Origin: Xanthomonas codiaei
Lineage (GTDB): Bacteria > Pseudomonadota > Gammaproteobacteria > Xanthomonadales > Xanthomonadaceae
Length of the DNA: 64,000 nt
Assembly (NCBI RefSeq): GCF_002939785.1
Contig: NZ_MDEC01000020.1
Coordinates: 30,992 to 94,991 of the forward strand
Direction: 5' to 3'
In this document: piece after piece, positions 46,753-58,786 of the stretch
Layout: the number at the start of each line of letters is the position of its first letter
How positions within the stretch are numbered: the stretch's first letter is position 1
Position numbers and translations under genes: made by a program
The notes under the pieces: model-generated
What the model was told of the DNA's origin: nothing
Database searches by the model: none
Seen by the model: only the letters and a program-made list of their open reading frames with translations

Positions 46753-47474
46753 GCGTCCCGCAGTTGCCGCTGGCGTTGCGCGCCCCGCCCGACCAGCGCT
46801 TCGACAGCTACATCGCCGCGCCCGAAGGCCTGCTTGCCCAGTTGCAGGCGCTGGCCTCCGGGCAGGTGAACGATTGGCTCTACCTGGCCGGTCCCGCAGG
46901 CACCGGCAAGACCCACCTGGTGCTGGCACTGTGCGCGGCGGCCGAGCAGGCCGGGCGCGCGTCGGCGTACCTGCCGCTGCAGGCCGCTGCCGGCCGCCTG
47001 CGCGATGCGCTCGAAGCGCTGGAAGGCCGCAGCCTGGTGGCGCTGGACGGTGTGGACAGCATCGCCGGGCAACGCGACGACGAAGTGGCATTGTTCGATT
47101 TCCACAACCGTGCGCGTGCGGCCGGCAGCACCTTGCTCTATACCGCGCGGCAGATGCCCGATGGCCTGGCGCTGGTGCTCCCCGACCTGCGGTCGCGGTT
47201 GTCGCAGTGCATCCGGATCGGCTTGCCGGTGCTAGACGACGCGGCGCGCGCAGCGGTGCTGCGCGATCGCGCACAGCGCCGCGGGCTTGCGCTGGACGAG
47301 GCGGCGATCGACTGGCTGCTCACCCACAGCGGGCGCGAACTGGCCGGCCTGGTGGCCCTGCTGGATCGGCTGGACCGCGAATCGCTGGCGGCCAAGCGCC
47401 GCATCACGGTGCCGTTCCTGCGGCGGGTGGTGGGAGGTGCGGGACCCGGGACCCGGGACCCGGGACCCGGATAA
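46749..47474 (+). CDS. hda: DnaA regulatory inactivator Hda-like protein
   Basis: A 241-residue AAA+ protein homologous to DnaA domain III, with Walker A GPAGTGKTH and a degenerate Walker B-like VALDGVD. Hda with the sliding clamp promotes DnaA-ATP hydrolysis and prevents over-initiation. The N-terminal clamp-binding motif is QLPLAL (residues 5-10). The start is GTG at 46749, overlapping the permease stop by four bases. The last 12 residues ([12 protein letters not shown]) are encoded by a tandem heptamer array rather than by a conserved end. Confidence 0.9.
   Translation: MSVPQLPLALRAPPDQRFDSYIAAPEGLLAQLQALASGQVNDWLYLAGPAGTGKTHLVLALCAAAEQAGRASAYLPLQAAAGRLRDALEALEGRSLVALDGVDSIAGQRDDEVALFDFHNRARAAGSTLLYTARQMPDGLALVLPDLRSRLSQCIRIGLPVLDDAARAAVLRDRAQRRGLALDEAAIDWLLTHSGRELAGLVALLDRLDRESLAAKRRITVPFLRRVVGGAGPGTRDPGPG
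47441..47470. repeat. Heptamer array GGGACCC, inside the hda 3' end
   Basis: Four perfect units of GGGACCC (47441-47468) plus GG, inside the hda reading frame. They encode the residues GPGTRDPGP at its C-terminus. The same heptamer in reverse lies at 47568-47595. Confidence 0.95.
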
Positions 47475-47555
47475 CGCAGAAGCAATGCATATCGCTGTGC
47501 CCTGTCTGGATACGCTCTGGTGGGCTGCGCCAGACAATGCCCAGGCCCCGGCGCG

Positions 47556-49306
<1,751 letters not shown>

Positions 49307-49344
49307 GGTTCGTTGCTGGGTAGTGGGTGATGGAAATGCCGCGT

Positions 49345-49617
49345 TCAGCGCTTGCTGCCGCTGAACAGTCGCAGCAGCGCGAGGATGGCGATGGCACCGA
49401 GCAATGCACCGAGGAATCCGGCAGGCTCGCCCGGACGGTACCAGCCCATGTAACGGCCGAACCAGCTCGCCACCACCGCGCCGGCAATGCCCAGCACGAT
49501 GGTCAGCAGGCAGCCCAGGCGCTGCGTGCCGGGCGTGATGAAACGCGCCAGCAACCCGACCACGAATCCGACCAGCAGGATGTAGAGCCAGCTGTCGCTA
49601 CCAAACAATGTGTTCAT
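49345..49617 (-). CDS. GlsB/YeaQ/YmgE family membrane protein
   Basis: A 90-residue protein of the transglycosylase-associated family, with three hydrophobic helices and conserved glycines (VGLLARFITPGTQRLGCL, then TIVLGIAGAVVASWFGRYMG). Members are general stress proteins of the inner membrane. No partner gene is obvious; it lies just upstream of amgK. Confidence 0.88.
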   Translation of the reverse strand: MNTLFGSDSWLYILLVGFVVGLLARFITPGTQRLGCLLTIVLGIAGAVVASWFGRYMGWYRPGEPAGFLGALLGAIAILALLRLFSGSKR

Positions 49618-50057
49618 CGCAGCACCAGAGCGAACGGGATCGGCAGACTAGCATTTCGGATGCCGGCCACCCGCGTTGCGCACACAACGCTGGCGACCTT
49701 GATCGAGCACGTGCAACAAGCTGACGTTCGCGCCGCGCGATTCCGGATGGGATGCCGTGAAACGCTGATTGAAGACGCGGAAGTCGTCGGCAGGAGGGAC
49801 TATCGGAACAACACCGCCAAAAGTCCCTCTCCCTGCGGGGCCAGAAGGCAGAGCTTGCGCGCTACTCGCGCGTGCCTTGGAGCGCCCGCGCCGCAAGCGC
49901 GGGCCGGAGCGCGGAGCAGGGTGGGGGTGACGGAGTGTGAGAGTTGGGGTATGGCCGCCAGGCACCCATGCTCCACGGCCTCTCGTCCAAATCCCGAACA
50001 ACACGGCGCATCCGACGACCCCTGCACCCGACTGCATGCAAGGGCCAACCCCAGGGC
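49618..50057. other. Gap without a gene, with degenerate palindromic sequence
   Basis: About 440 bases. The middle has CCCTCTCCCTGCGGGGCCAGAAG and GCGCCCGCGCCGCAAGCGCGGG-like stems that resemble decayed REP elements, followed by GGGTGGGGGTGACGG. No coding sequence with a ribosome site or family feature could be supported. Confidence 0.4.
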
Positions 50058-51551
50058 TCAGCAGCAGCCGTGCCCGCCATGCCGGGTGCCGCTATCGGCG
50101 GCCACCGGCGAGCCGCTGGTCTCCCCGCGCAGGCAGGCGGCGTGATGCTCGGCGATCACCTTCGACACGCAGGCAGTCACCCGCTTGCCCATCGGGATGT
50201 GCAGGAACTCGTTGGGCCCATGCGCATTGGAATGCGGCCCCAGCACGCCGGTGATCATGAACTGCGCGCCCGGGAACTTCTCGCCCAGCATGCCCATGAA
50301 CGGGATCGAGCCGCCTTCGCCCATGTACATCGCCGGCTTGGCGAAGAAGGCCTGGCTGGCATCGTCGATGGCCTTTGCCAGCCACGGTGCCATCGCCGGC
50401 GCATTCCACCCCGACGAGGCCTTTTCCAGCTCCAGGCTCACCTGCGCGCCATTGGGCGGGTCGCGCAGCAGGGCGGCCTTGAGCAGTTCGCCGCAGGCCT
50501 TGCCGTCTGCCGTCGGCGGCAATCGCAGCGAGAGCTTCACTGCGGTGTGCGGGCGCAGCACGTTGCCGGCCGAGGTCAGCGGCGGCATGCCATCCACCCC
50601 GGTGATCGACAGCGCCGGGCGCCAGGTCCGGTTCAACACCAGTTCGGTCAGCTCCTCATGCATCGGCACCAGGCCCTCGACCATCGGGAACTTGTCGAAG
50701 ATCGCGGTATCCAGTGTCGCCGCTGCCGCCTTGGCCTGGGTCAGCCGCTCGGCGGGTACTTCCACATGCAGGCCGTCGAGCAGGATGCGTCCGGTGGTTT
50801 CGTCTTCGATGCGCGACAGGAGCTGGCGCAGCAGCCGGAAGCTGGATGGCACCACGCCGGAGGCATCGCCGGAATGCACGCCTTCTTCCAGCACCTTCAC
50901 GCTGAGGTTGCCGCCGGTCAGGCCACGCAGCGAGGTGGTGCACCACAGCTGCTCGTAGTTGCCGCAACCCGAGTCCAGACACACCACCAGCGACGGCTTG
51001 CCGATGCGCTGGGCCAGGTGATCCACGTAGGCCGGCAGATCGTAGCTGCCGGACTCTTCGCAGGCCTCGATCAGTACCACGCAACGCGCATGCGGCAGGC
51101 CCTGGGTTCGCAGCGCCAGGATCGCGGCCAGCGAACCGAAGATCGCGTAGCCGTCGTCGGCACCGCCGCGTCCATACAGCTTGTCGCCGCGCAGCACTGG
51201 CTCCCACGGGTCAAGGTCGGCATCCCAGCCGGTCATCTCCGGCTGCTTGTCCAGGTGCCCGTACAGCAGCACGGTGTCGTCGCCGGACTCGGCGCCGGTG
51301 GCCGGGATCTCGATGAAGATCAACGGCGTGCGGCCTTCCAGGCGCACTACCTCGACCTGCATGCCGTCGATGGCCTGCGCCCGCGCCCAGGTTTCCATCA
51401 GGGTCACGGCCTGTTCCATATAGCCGTTGGCCACCCAATCGGCGTCGAACATCGGCGACTTGTTGGGGATACGGATGTAATCGACCAGTTGCGGGACGAT
51501 CTCGCGGTCCCAGGTGTCGCTGATGAATTGGTCGATCTTGGCGCTGTCCAT
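50058..51551 (-). CDS. M20 family dipeptidase/carboxypeptidase-like protein
   Basis: A 497-residue zinc peptidase of the M20 group. Metal ligands are visible in LLYGHLDKQPEMTGW (His), GRGGADDGYAIF (Asp), EACEESGSYDLP (Glu) and near the C-terminus in NAHGPNEFLH (His). It probably cleaves dipeptides or short peptides in the cytosol; no signal peptide is seen. The start at 51551 follows a GGAG site. Length exceeds the minimal M20 enzyme because of the dimerisation domain. The last residues are a Gly/His/Cys-rich tail. Confidence 0.88.
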   Translation of the reverse strand: MDSAKIDQFISDTWDREIVPQLVDYIRIPNKSPMFDADWVANGYMEQAVTLMETWARAQAIDGMQVEVVRLEGRTPLIFIEIPATGAESGDDTVLLYGHLDKQPEMTGWDADLDPWEPVLRGDKLYGRGGADDGYAIFGSLAAILALRTQGLPHARCVVLIEACEESGSYDLPAYVDHLAQRIGKPSLVVCLDSGCGNYEQLWCTTSLRGLTGGNLSVKVLEEGVHSGDASGVVPSSFRLLRQLLSRIEDETTGRILLDGLHVEVPAERLTQAKAAAATLDTAIFDKFPMVEGLVPMHEELTELVLNRTWRPALSITGVDGMPPLTSAGNVLRPHTAVKLSLRLPPTADGKACGELLKAALLRDPPNGAQVSLELEKASSGWNAPAMAPWLAKAIDDASQAFFAKPAMYMGEGGSIPFMGMLGEKFPGAQFMITGVLGPHSNAHGPNEFLHIPMGKRVTACVSKVIAEHHAACLRGETSGSPVAADSGTRHGGHGCC

Positions 51552-51750
51552 GAAGGCTCCGAATGCGTGACGTAGCAGCACATTCTACGCCCGTGACATG
51601 GGGTAGGGATTTCCCTACAAGGCGGCGCGCAGTTCACCGGCTGTGTGAAAAGTTCGTTGGCGATAGGATTGCTGCATGTGGCGCGGGACACTGGCTCCGC
51701 CGGCAGGAATGCTGGCTAGGACCATCACCCAAGCCACAAGGAGCGTTGCA

Positions 51751-52083
51751 ATGAAGTCATTTACCGTAGTCCTGAAGTCCCTGCTACTGGCGTTGCTGTT
51801 GTCCTCGAATGCGTACGCGCTGGAAAAGGTCGATATCAACACCGCGTCTGCTGAGGAATTGGACAAGGTGCTGACGAATGTCGGGCGATCAAAAGCCGAG
51901 GCAATCGTCGAGCACCGTCAGGCAAACGGTCCCTTCAAAAGTGCCGAGGAACTGGCACTGGTCAAGGGCATCGGACTCAAGACGGTCGAACGGAATCGCG
52001 ACCTGATCGAAGTGGGGGCCACGATGGCGCCCGCCAAGAAGGCTGCCAAGGGGGCGGCGGTGAAACCGGTGGGGCGGCGTTGA
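51751..52083 (+). CDS. ComEA-like helix-hairpin-helix DNA-binding protein
   Basis: A 110-residue protein with a signal peptide (MKSFTVVLKSLLLALLLSSNAYA), followed by the competence-type HhH domain: VDINTASAEELDKVL, then KAEAIVEHRQANGPF and GIGLKTVERN. It is the periplasmic DNA receptor type that helps pull DNA into the periplasm during type IV pilus-based natural transformation. AAGGAG precedes the ATG at 51751. The basic, Ala/Lys-rich C-terminus may add DNA binding. Confidence 0.88.
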   Translation: MKSFTVVLKSLLLALLLSSNAYALEKVDINTASAEELDKVLTNVGRSKAEAIVEHRQANGPFKSAEELALVKGIGLKTVERNRDLIEVGATMAPAKKAAKGAAVKPVGRR

Positions 52084-52495
52084 GGGGAAGGGATCCGAGA
52101 TACGGTTCGACGCGAGGATGCGTGGCCGCAACCTAACTGGACAGGATGTCTGGGGGATGGCTGGAAGCCGACAAGGACGTGGAATCGCCCGGTGTTGCAC
52201 TCGGATGTGCAGCCGGGCGTTTTTCGTTGGGCGGATCTGAGCCAGACGCAGCGCGGTGCTGCCGGTGGAAAGCGCTGGCCCGGACAGTGGGGGCTGGAAC
52301 GGCTTGTGGACGTCGAGACGTGGAGGCGTCGATCCGCTTCGGGAGCCTTGGCCCGATGTCGGCGAAGTCGGACAGGGTCTTGTGGCGGGGCATTGGTGAA
52401 TGCCTGCGCAGGGGCCAGATCGCAAGGCCGGCTTGGCGTATACGGAGCCAGGATTGGGCCGCGACCGGATATGGCGCTTCGGGCACAATGCGCCG
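52084..52495. other. Gap before the HutD-like gene
   Basis: About 410 bases of ordinary composition, with no supported gene. No strong palindrome, tRNA or terminator was found by eye. Confidence 0.35.
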
Positions 52496-53329
<834 letters not shown>

Positions 53330-53631
53330 CGAGCCGTCGTCGTGTGAGGTTGCGCGCGTGGACCGCGTAGACCGCGGGGATGCGCGGTGGTGAGGGTTCC
53401 GAGCGCCGGCCGTGAATGCTTGGCCGCTGCACAGCGACCGCTTGCTGGCCGGTGCGGTGGCTGGCCCGATGTCGTCTTGTCGGCTGCTCGTGGTCCGCTG
53501 CAACAGGTTGGCAGCTGCAGGCATGCAACGCTCACTGAAGAACCCTGCACGGCGTGGGTTCCGCCCCAAGATAGATCCCGGCAAAACTGCTGCTTGATCA
53601 GGACGCCTGCCTGAGATCAGGCGGCGTCCGC
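53330..53631. other. Gap between HutD-like gene and flavoprotein
   Basis: About 300 bases. The only structure seen is the hairpin next to the flavoprotein stop. No gene is supported. Confidence 0.4.
53601..53629 (-). terminator. Hairpin downstream of flavoprotein gene
   Basis: GGACGCC and GGCGTCC pair around an inner CCTGA/TCAGG stem, just after the stop codon at 53632 on the minus strand. Weak T-rich sequence follows, so this is a probable terminator of the iron/flavin operon. Confidence 0.55.
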
Positions 53632-55305
53632 TCAGTACACGTCGCGGCGGTAGCGCCCGCTTTGCAGCAGCTCCTGCCTGGTCGCCGGGCCCAGAATGGC
53701 GTCGAGTGTAGTGTCCACTTCGGGGGCCATGCCGCGCAGGCTGCCGCAGAGATAGAGGCAGGCGCCGCGATCGATCCATTGGCGCAGGGTGTCGGCCTCG
53801 GCGGCAAGCGCGTGCTGCACATAGCGTGCCGGAGAGGCGTGGTCGCGCGAATACACCAGGTCCATGCGTGCAATCCAGCCGGCCTGCTGCCACTGCTGCA
53901 ACTCGTTGGCGTAGAGCGCATCGTATGCGGCGTTGCGTTCGCCGAAGATCAGCCAGTTGTCGCGCGCGCCGGCGGCGATGCGCGCACGCAGATGTGCGCG
54001 CAAACCGGCGATGCCGGTGCCGTTGCCGATCAGCAGCATGGGTTGCTCCGGCGCGGGGGGATGAAACCCCGGGTTGCTGCGCAACCGCAGTGCGATGGTG
54101 GCGCCGACAGGCGCATGCACGCAGAGCCAGCCGCTGCCGATCCCCAACCGTCCATCGTCATGCAGATGCTGGCGGACCAGCAGTTCGGCATGCCCTTCTT
54201 GGCTGATCGACGCCAGCGAATACTCGCGATGCGGCAGCGCGACCAGGTGACGCACCAGTGCCGCCAGCCCTGCAGGCTGTATCGTTGTTTCCGTTTCCGT
54301 TTCCGTTTCCGCTTTTGCATCGGCGCATGCAGCTGGCTCCGCACGTGCATCCGGATCTGCAGGCAGCTGCGCGCCGGCGAGCCAGTCGCGCAAGGTACGG
54401 CCATCGACCATCTGCGCACCATCGCAGCGGTGCCGCTGCAACCAGGCCTCCACCTGCGCAGGCGCGTTCTGCGGCGCGATCTCGGCGATGTCGCCGGCGC
54501 TCCATTGCGGCAGCGCGCCGTCGTGGGGGGTGAGCCGTAGCCGATAGATCGGTGCGCCGGCGCTGCCGGGATTGACATGCACACGCTCGCGCAGCTGCCA
54601 GCTCGCGTAGGTCGGCACGCTCCACGCTGGCTGGCTCGCCAGCGCCGGGGTGAGTGCTGCCAGGCGGTGTTGCCACTGAAGCAAGGCGCGTGGGTCGGCA
54701 TTGTCGACGTCGATGCGCTCGAACAGGCGCGTGCCACCGCGCGCTTGCAGGCCGGCATCGATACGACGGCCGAACGCGCAGAACTGCGCATAGCGGCGGT
54801 CGCCCAGGGCCAGGACCGCGTAGTGCACGGCAGCCAGGTCCTGCGCATTGTCGGCAAGCCAATGGCGCTCGGCTGCCTGCGCATGGTCGGGTGCATCGCC
54901 TTCGCCGGTGGTGCTGACGATGCACAGCAGGCGCGGCACGCGGGCGAGTAGATCGGCATCCACCGCGTCCAGCGGCAGCGCATACGCTGCGAGGCCGGCT
55001 GCTTGCAGTGCGGCCGCGCTGCGCTCGGCAAGCTCGCGGGCGAATCCGGTCTGACTGGCCCAGGCGATCAGCGTGCCGCTACTGTCTGCATTCCTCACGC
55101 CGGCCCGCTGACGGCTGCGGATGAAAATGACAGCGCAGACCGCGGCATACAGCGTCAGCCCCAGTGCTGCCCACTGCCAGCGCTGCGGCGTCGGCGCACT
55201 CCACCATGCGCCTTCGTGCAGGCTGGCAAGCCATGCAGCGATGGCGGCAAGGGCGAGCAGCAGCGCGCCATTGCCCAGCCAGACCCATGCGCGTGCCACT
55301 GTCAT
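53632..55305 (-). CDS. Membrane-anchored flavodoxin/NADPH reductase-like flavoprotein
   Basis: A 557-residue protein resembling sulfite reductase flavoprotein or cytochrome P450 reductase. Two N-terminal membrane helices (about 8-30 and 45-65) are followed by a flavodoxin domain (FMN loop SQTGFARELAERSA, then CIVSTTGEGDAPD) and an FAD/NADPH domain (REYSLASISQEG, LIGNGTGIAGLRAHL, LYLCGSLRGMAPEVD). It takes electrons from NADPH through FAD and FMN to a membrane partner, probably the PepSY protein. The start overlaps apbE by ATGA. A hexamer array encodes KAETETETETT in the linker between domains. Confidence 0.88.
   Translation of the reverse strand: MTVARAWVWLGNGALLLALAAIAAWLASLHEGAWWSAPTPQRWQWAALGLTLYAAVCAVIFIRSRQRAGVRNADSSGTLIAWASQTGFARELAERSAAALQAAGLAAYALPLDAVDADLLARVPRLLCIVSTTGEGDAPDHAQAAERHWLADNAQDLAAVHYAVLALGDRRYAQFCAFGRRIDAGLQARGGTRLFERIDVDNADPRALLQWQHRLAALTPALASQPAWSVPTYASWQLRERVHVNPGSAGAPIYRLRLTPHDGALPQWSAGDIAEIAPQNAPAQVEAWLQRHRCDGAQMVDGRTLRDWLAGAQLPADPDARAEPAACADAKAETETETETTIQPAGLAALVRHLVALPHREYSLASISQEGHAELLVRQHLHDDGRLGIGSGWLCVHAPVGATIALRLRSNPGFHPPAPEQPMLLIGNGTGIAGLRAHLRARIAAGARDNWLIFGERNAAYDALYANELQQWQQAGWIARMDLVYSRDHASPARYVQHALAAEADTLRQWIDRGACLYLCGSLRGMAPEVDTTLDAILGPATRQELLQSGRYRRDVY
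54287..54310. repeat. Hexamer array (GTTTCC)4 in flavoprotein gene
   Basis: Four perfect GTTTCC units (GGAAAC on the coding strand) encode the Glu-Thr repeats in the flavoprotein linker. The unit is a multiple of three, so the frame is kept. Confidence 0.95.
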
Positions 55306-56276
55306 GATGCGGCCAGATGCCGCTCGAAGGCGGGGCTCATGGCTTCGTGCAGACTGCCGTCGTGTCGGGTCAGAAAGCGCACCGCAAGGCCGGCCTGGTG
55401 CGCGTAGGCGAGCCCGGCGTCGGTCCCGAGCACGGTCATGGCGGTGGCCCAGGCATCGGCATGCATGGCATCGGCGGCGAGGACGGTGACCGCGGCGGGC
55501 GCATGCGGAATCGGTGCGCCCGTGCGCGGGTCGAAGGTGTGGGCGTAGCGCAGGCCATCGCTTTCGAAGCGGTGCCAGCGGTCGCCGGAGGTGGCCACGG
55601 CCACGCCATCCAGGGCGAGCACCCGTGGCGGCAACGCCGAGCCGGCGTCTTCGTCGGGGGCGGATTCGACCAGTACGCGCCAGGCGCTGCCGTCGGGCTT
55701 GCGTCCATAGCCGAACAGTTCGCCACCGACATCGATCAAGGCGCTGGCGATGCCGGCCTGTAGCAGGGCGTGGTGTACGCAATCCACGCCATAGCCCTTG
55801 GCGATGCCGGACAGGTCCAGCGCCACCGCGCCCGGTTGCAGGACACGCGGGCCATCCAGTTCCAGGCGCCGCCAGCCGCAGCGCAGGCTCACCAGCGCGA
55901 TCTGCTCGGGCGATGGCACCCGTCGCCGACTTCCGCTGGCGCCAAAGCCCCATAGCTCGACCAGCGGCCCGACGGTGGGGTCGAAGGCGCCGTCGCTGGC
56001 CTGGGCGATGTCCAGCGCGGTGCGCAGCACGGTATGGAACTCTGTCGGCAGGGTCTGCCAGTGGCCGGCGGCCATACGGTTGTAGCGGCTGATATCCGAG
56101 TCCGATTCCCAGGTGCTCATCTGTGCGACCACGCGGTCGAGCGCGGCCTGGATGCGCGCGTGCAGCGGATGCAGGTCGTAGCTGCGTGGCGCCACCAGCT
56201 TGACGCTCCAGGTGGTGCCCATGCTGCGGCCGCCCAGGGTGGCAAGCGGGGTGTCTGCGGAAGCAACTGAGTTCAT
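55302..56276 (-). CDS. apbE: FAD:protein FMN transferase ApbE
   Basis: A 324-residue flavin transferase that attaches FMN to Thr or Ser in target proteins outside the cytosol. Family features are RSMGTTWSVKL, the ALDLSGIAKGYGVD segment, and DVGGELFGYG; the C-terminal part has TFDPRTGAPIPHAPAAVTVLA. The start at 56276 is chosen because upstream codons look non-coding, though a longer start at 56312 is possible. The set of PepSY, DUF2271 and DUF4198 genes beside it are the likely targets or partners. No clear signal peptide is seen, so its location needs proof. Confidence 0.9.
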   Translation of the reverse strand: MNSVASADTPLATLGGRSMGTTWSVKLVAPRSYDLHPLHARIQAALDRVVAQMSTWESDSDISRYNRMAAGHWQTLPTEFHTVLRTALDIAQASDGAFDPTVGPLVELWGFGASGSRRRVPSPEQIALVSLRCGWRRLELDGPRVLQPGAVALDLSGIAKGYGVDCVHHALLQAGIASALIDVGGELFGYGRKPDGSAWRVLVESAPDEDAGSALPPRVLALDGVAVATSGDRWHRFESDGLRYAHTFDPRTGAPIPHAPAAVTVLAADAMHADAWATAMTVLGTDAGLAYAHQAGLAVRFLTRHDGSLHEAMSPAFERHLAAS

Positions 56277-56637
56277 ACGTGGATTGGTGAGCGGGCGCTG
56301 CGGCAGGTGCATGATGGTGACGTGCGGCGTTGCCGATTGCATCAGCGTCCTGGTGGTTCGGCGGTCGATGCCGTCGGCAGTGCAGGCCATCCCGGCCATG
56401 CCGGGGTGGTCGGTCGCCGCACGCAACGCAGGACGGTGCGACGGCGCCGTCGTGCAATGGCCCTGGAGCGTCTCCAGGACCGTTGCATGCGCTGGCGTTA
56501 CTTGCCGGCCAAGAAACGTAGCCCGCAGTCGCCAGTGGATGTGGACGGTGCTCAGAAGCCGGAGCGCACGCGGGACGCGCCGATTCCGGGCACCGACCGC
56601 GCCTGCCTTGCGGCTGCGCGGCAGTGGTCGGCCGCTC

Positions 56638-57441
56638 TTATTGCGGCAGCACTTCCAGCGTCACCACATAGCCCAGGCGACGCTGCTTGGCCTGCGGCAG
56701 CGAGGTCTTGCTGTCTTCGCTGCTGGTTTCCAGCCAATACATGCCGGGCTCCGGCCAGGTCACGCTGAAACTGCCCTTGGCATCGGTGGTGAGCTTGATC
56801 TCGTTCTGCGCATCGCGGTAACGGGTGCCGCCGCGCACGATCTCAATCTCCAGCCCGGCGGCCGGCTTGCCATCCAGTTGCAGTGTGAACTGTGCGGCTT
56901 CGCCGGCGACCAGGTCGTTGGGATGGGTGACCGGCACCAGCTCGATGCCCTTGCCGCTGGGCTTGAACACGGTGGTGGTCGGTGCGCCACGGGTGACGAA
57001 GGTTTCCACCCGGCTGAGCGATTGCGACACCTGCAGGTCCTGCGCGTTCTTGGGGACTTCGGTGGCGAAGCTGGCTTCGTTGCCGCGCCAGCGCTTGGGC
57101 TTGCCGTCTTGCTTCCAGCTGGCGAACAGGCCGGCATTGACGATGCCGAGCTTGTAGGTGCCGGGCTGGGTGAGCTGCAGGTCGAACACGCTGCGGTATT
57201 TGCCGGTGGCCGGGTTTTCCGGCTTGAGCGCGCTGCCATCGGGTGCGGTGATGCTGAGGTTGTCCAGCTGCAGCGGCACATGGTTGAAATAGAACAGGTC
57301 GTTGGACACCGCGGCATCGACGGTGATCCACGGCGCTTCGCCGGCGATGACGGTCTGCGAGGGCAGCAGCCAGGCCTTGTGCGCGAGTGCGGTGGCCGGC
57401 ACTGCGGCGAGCAGGGCGATCAGGACGAGGGAACGTTGCAT
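56638..57441 (-). CDS. DUF4198 domain-containing periplasmic protein
   Basis: A 267-residue protein with a signal peptide ([20 protein letters not shown]), cleaved before [10 protein letters not shown]. The DUF4198 domain follows the typical nickel/cobalt-uptake-like beta layout. It includes [17 protein letters not shown] and [15 protein letters not shown]. The family co-occurs with extracytosolic flavin systems, so a role in metal or electron transfer in the periplasm is likely. AAGGAG precedes the ATG at 57441. The TRGAPTTT segment is a possible flavin acceptor, but this is a guess. Confidence 0.83.
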   Translation of the reverse strand: MQRSLVLIALLAAVPATALAHKAWLLPSQTVIAGEAPWITVDAAVSNDLFYFNHVPLQLDNLSITAPDGSALKPENPATGKYRSVFDLQLTQPGTYKLGIVNAGLFASWKQDGKPKRWRGNEASFATEVPKNAQDLQVSQSLSRVETFVTRGAPTTTVFKPSGKGIELVPVTHPNDLVAGEAAQFTLQLDGKPAAGLEIEIVRGGTRYRDAQNEIKLTTDAKGSFSVTWPEPGMYWLETSSEDSKTSLPQAKQRRLGYVVTLEVLPQ

Positions 57442-57604
57442 GACAACTCCTTGAGAATGCGAAAGGCGGTGGGCGCGTGTCTGATCAGCGCGCGTCGTGG
57501 CGCTGGCTGGATGCGTGATGATGAACAATGCGCAAGACGCGCTGCAGTTTGCGCCGGCCGGGGCAGGGATGAGGGCGGCTGCCGCCCCGTGCCGACGCCC
57601 GGTA

Positions 57605-58120
57605 TCAAGGCTTGGCGCTCAGGCTGATCGCACCCAGTTCGCTGCTGCCGCTGGCCTTGGCGCTTTGCGGCGCTGTCGCCGGCCAGGTGAAAGGCACTTT
57701 GACCAGTTCGCGGCCGCCCACTTCGCGCGCGGCCTCCACCACCAGCGTGTACTGTCCGGCCGGCAGCGACTTCAATGCGCCCTTGGTGTCGCTGAAGGAC
57801 AGCGCATGCGCGCCAGCCGGGCGGGTCGGACCGGTGACGCCATCGACCGGCACCTGCAGCGTGCGACCGCTCTTGCGCCACCACTGGCGCAGATCCGGCA
57901 ACCACTTGGTGCCGTGGCCCTCGGCGGTGTCCTTGGACTGATACCAGACCGCCAGGTTGGCGGCGACCTTCTGGTCGGCGCCTTCCAGCCAGATCGCCAC
58001 ATAGGGGCGGTGGTATTCGGCGACGTTGAGCTTGGGAATCTCGACGTTGATATCGAGCGTGGCCGCATACGCCGGCATGGCGAGCAGGCCGCTCAGGGCG
58101 ATGGTCAGGGTGGCGCGCAT
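57605..58120 (-). CDS. DUF2271 domain-containing periplasmic protein
   Basis: A 171-residue protein with a signal peptide ([20 protein letters not shown]). The DUF2271 core includes [22 protein letters not shown] and [12 protein letters not shown], typical of the family. These proteins are found beside ApbE and PepSY genes and are proposed to be flavinylated in the periplasm. The C-terminal [11 protein letters not shown] is one possible acceptor. It follows the PepSY gene by 20 bases. Confidence 0.85.
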   Translation of the reverse strand: MRATLTIALSGLLAMPAYAATLDINVEIPKLNVAEYHRPYVAIWLEGADQKVAANLAVWYQSKDTAEGHGTKWLPDLRQWWRKSGRTLQVPVDGVTGPTRPAGAHALSFSDTKGALKSLPAGQYTLVVEAAREVGGRELVKVPFTWPATAPQSAKASGSSELGAISLSAKP

Positions 58121-58140
58121 GGTCGTCTCCAAGGAAAGGG

Positions 58141-58779
58141 TCAGTGGATCAACAGCAGGGCAAGCAGCAGCGGGATCAGCAGGCCCAGGCCGACCAGCGG
58201 CCAGGTCATGCGGCGCTGACGCGCATGCAGATGCAGCAGGAACAGCCCGGTGATGCAGAACACCAGGCAGGCGATGGCGAATACGTCGATGAACCAGCCC
58301 CAGGCCGGCCCGGCGTTGCGGCCCTTGTGCAGGTCGTTGAGATAGGCGATGGCCCCGCGCGAGGTGCGCTCGTATTCGATCGCACCGGTGTTGCGGTCCA
58401 GGCTCAGCCATGCATCGCCACTGGGGCGCGGAAGCGCGACATACACTTCGTCCGGCGACCATTCGCCGCTGCGCGTGCCGATGCTGATATCCAGTTCGCG
58501 CCCCAGCCACTGCGCCACGCGTGGCGGCAGCGGTGCATTGCCGTCCTGCCGGCTGCCCAGGGTTTTCAACAATGCCGCTGGCAGGGTGAGCGTGCGTTGC
58601 TCGGTCGATGGGCTGGCTTCGATCCGCGCAGCGTGATTGAGGGTCAGCCCGGTGATGGTGAACAGCAGCATGCCGATCAGGCACAGCGCCGAGCTGATCC
58701 AGTGCCATTGATGCAGCATGCGCAGCCAGAATCCGCGGCGTTGCTGGTTACCGGCGATTGCGGAATCAGGCAGAGACAT
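58141..58779 (-). CDS. PepSY-associated transmembrane protein
   Basis: A 212-residue membrane protein with an N-terminal helix after MLHQWHWISSALCLIGML, a periplasmic PepSY-like domain (about 50-150) and two C-terminal helices. Histidines at membrane edges (HQWHW, LNHA, NDLHKG, LLHLHA) could bind heme. Such proteins pass electrons across the inner membrane in siderophore-iron reduction. It lies between the Sel1 gene and DUF2271, and is the natural partner of the flavoprotein and ApbE products. Confidence 0.86.
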   Translation of the reverse strand: MSLPDSAIAGNQQRRGFWLRMLHQWHWISSALCLIGMLLFTITGLTLNHAARIEASPSTEQRTLTLPAALLKTLGSRQDGNAPLPPRVAQWLGRELDISIGTRSGEWSPDEVYVALPRPSGDAWLSLDRNTGAIEYERTSRGAIAYLNDLHKGRNAGPAWGWFIDVFAIACLVFCITGLFLLHLHARQRRMTWPLVGLGLLIPLLLALLLIH

Positions 58780-58786
58780 GCCGGGC

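Noticed and set aside
53632..56457. One very long minus-strand open frame of 941 codons
   Set aside because: Its 5' part is a different frame over apbE and reads as Arg/Ala/Pro-rich low-complexity sequence. The real gene starts at 55305 where it overlaps the apbE stop by ATGA.
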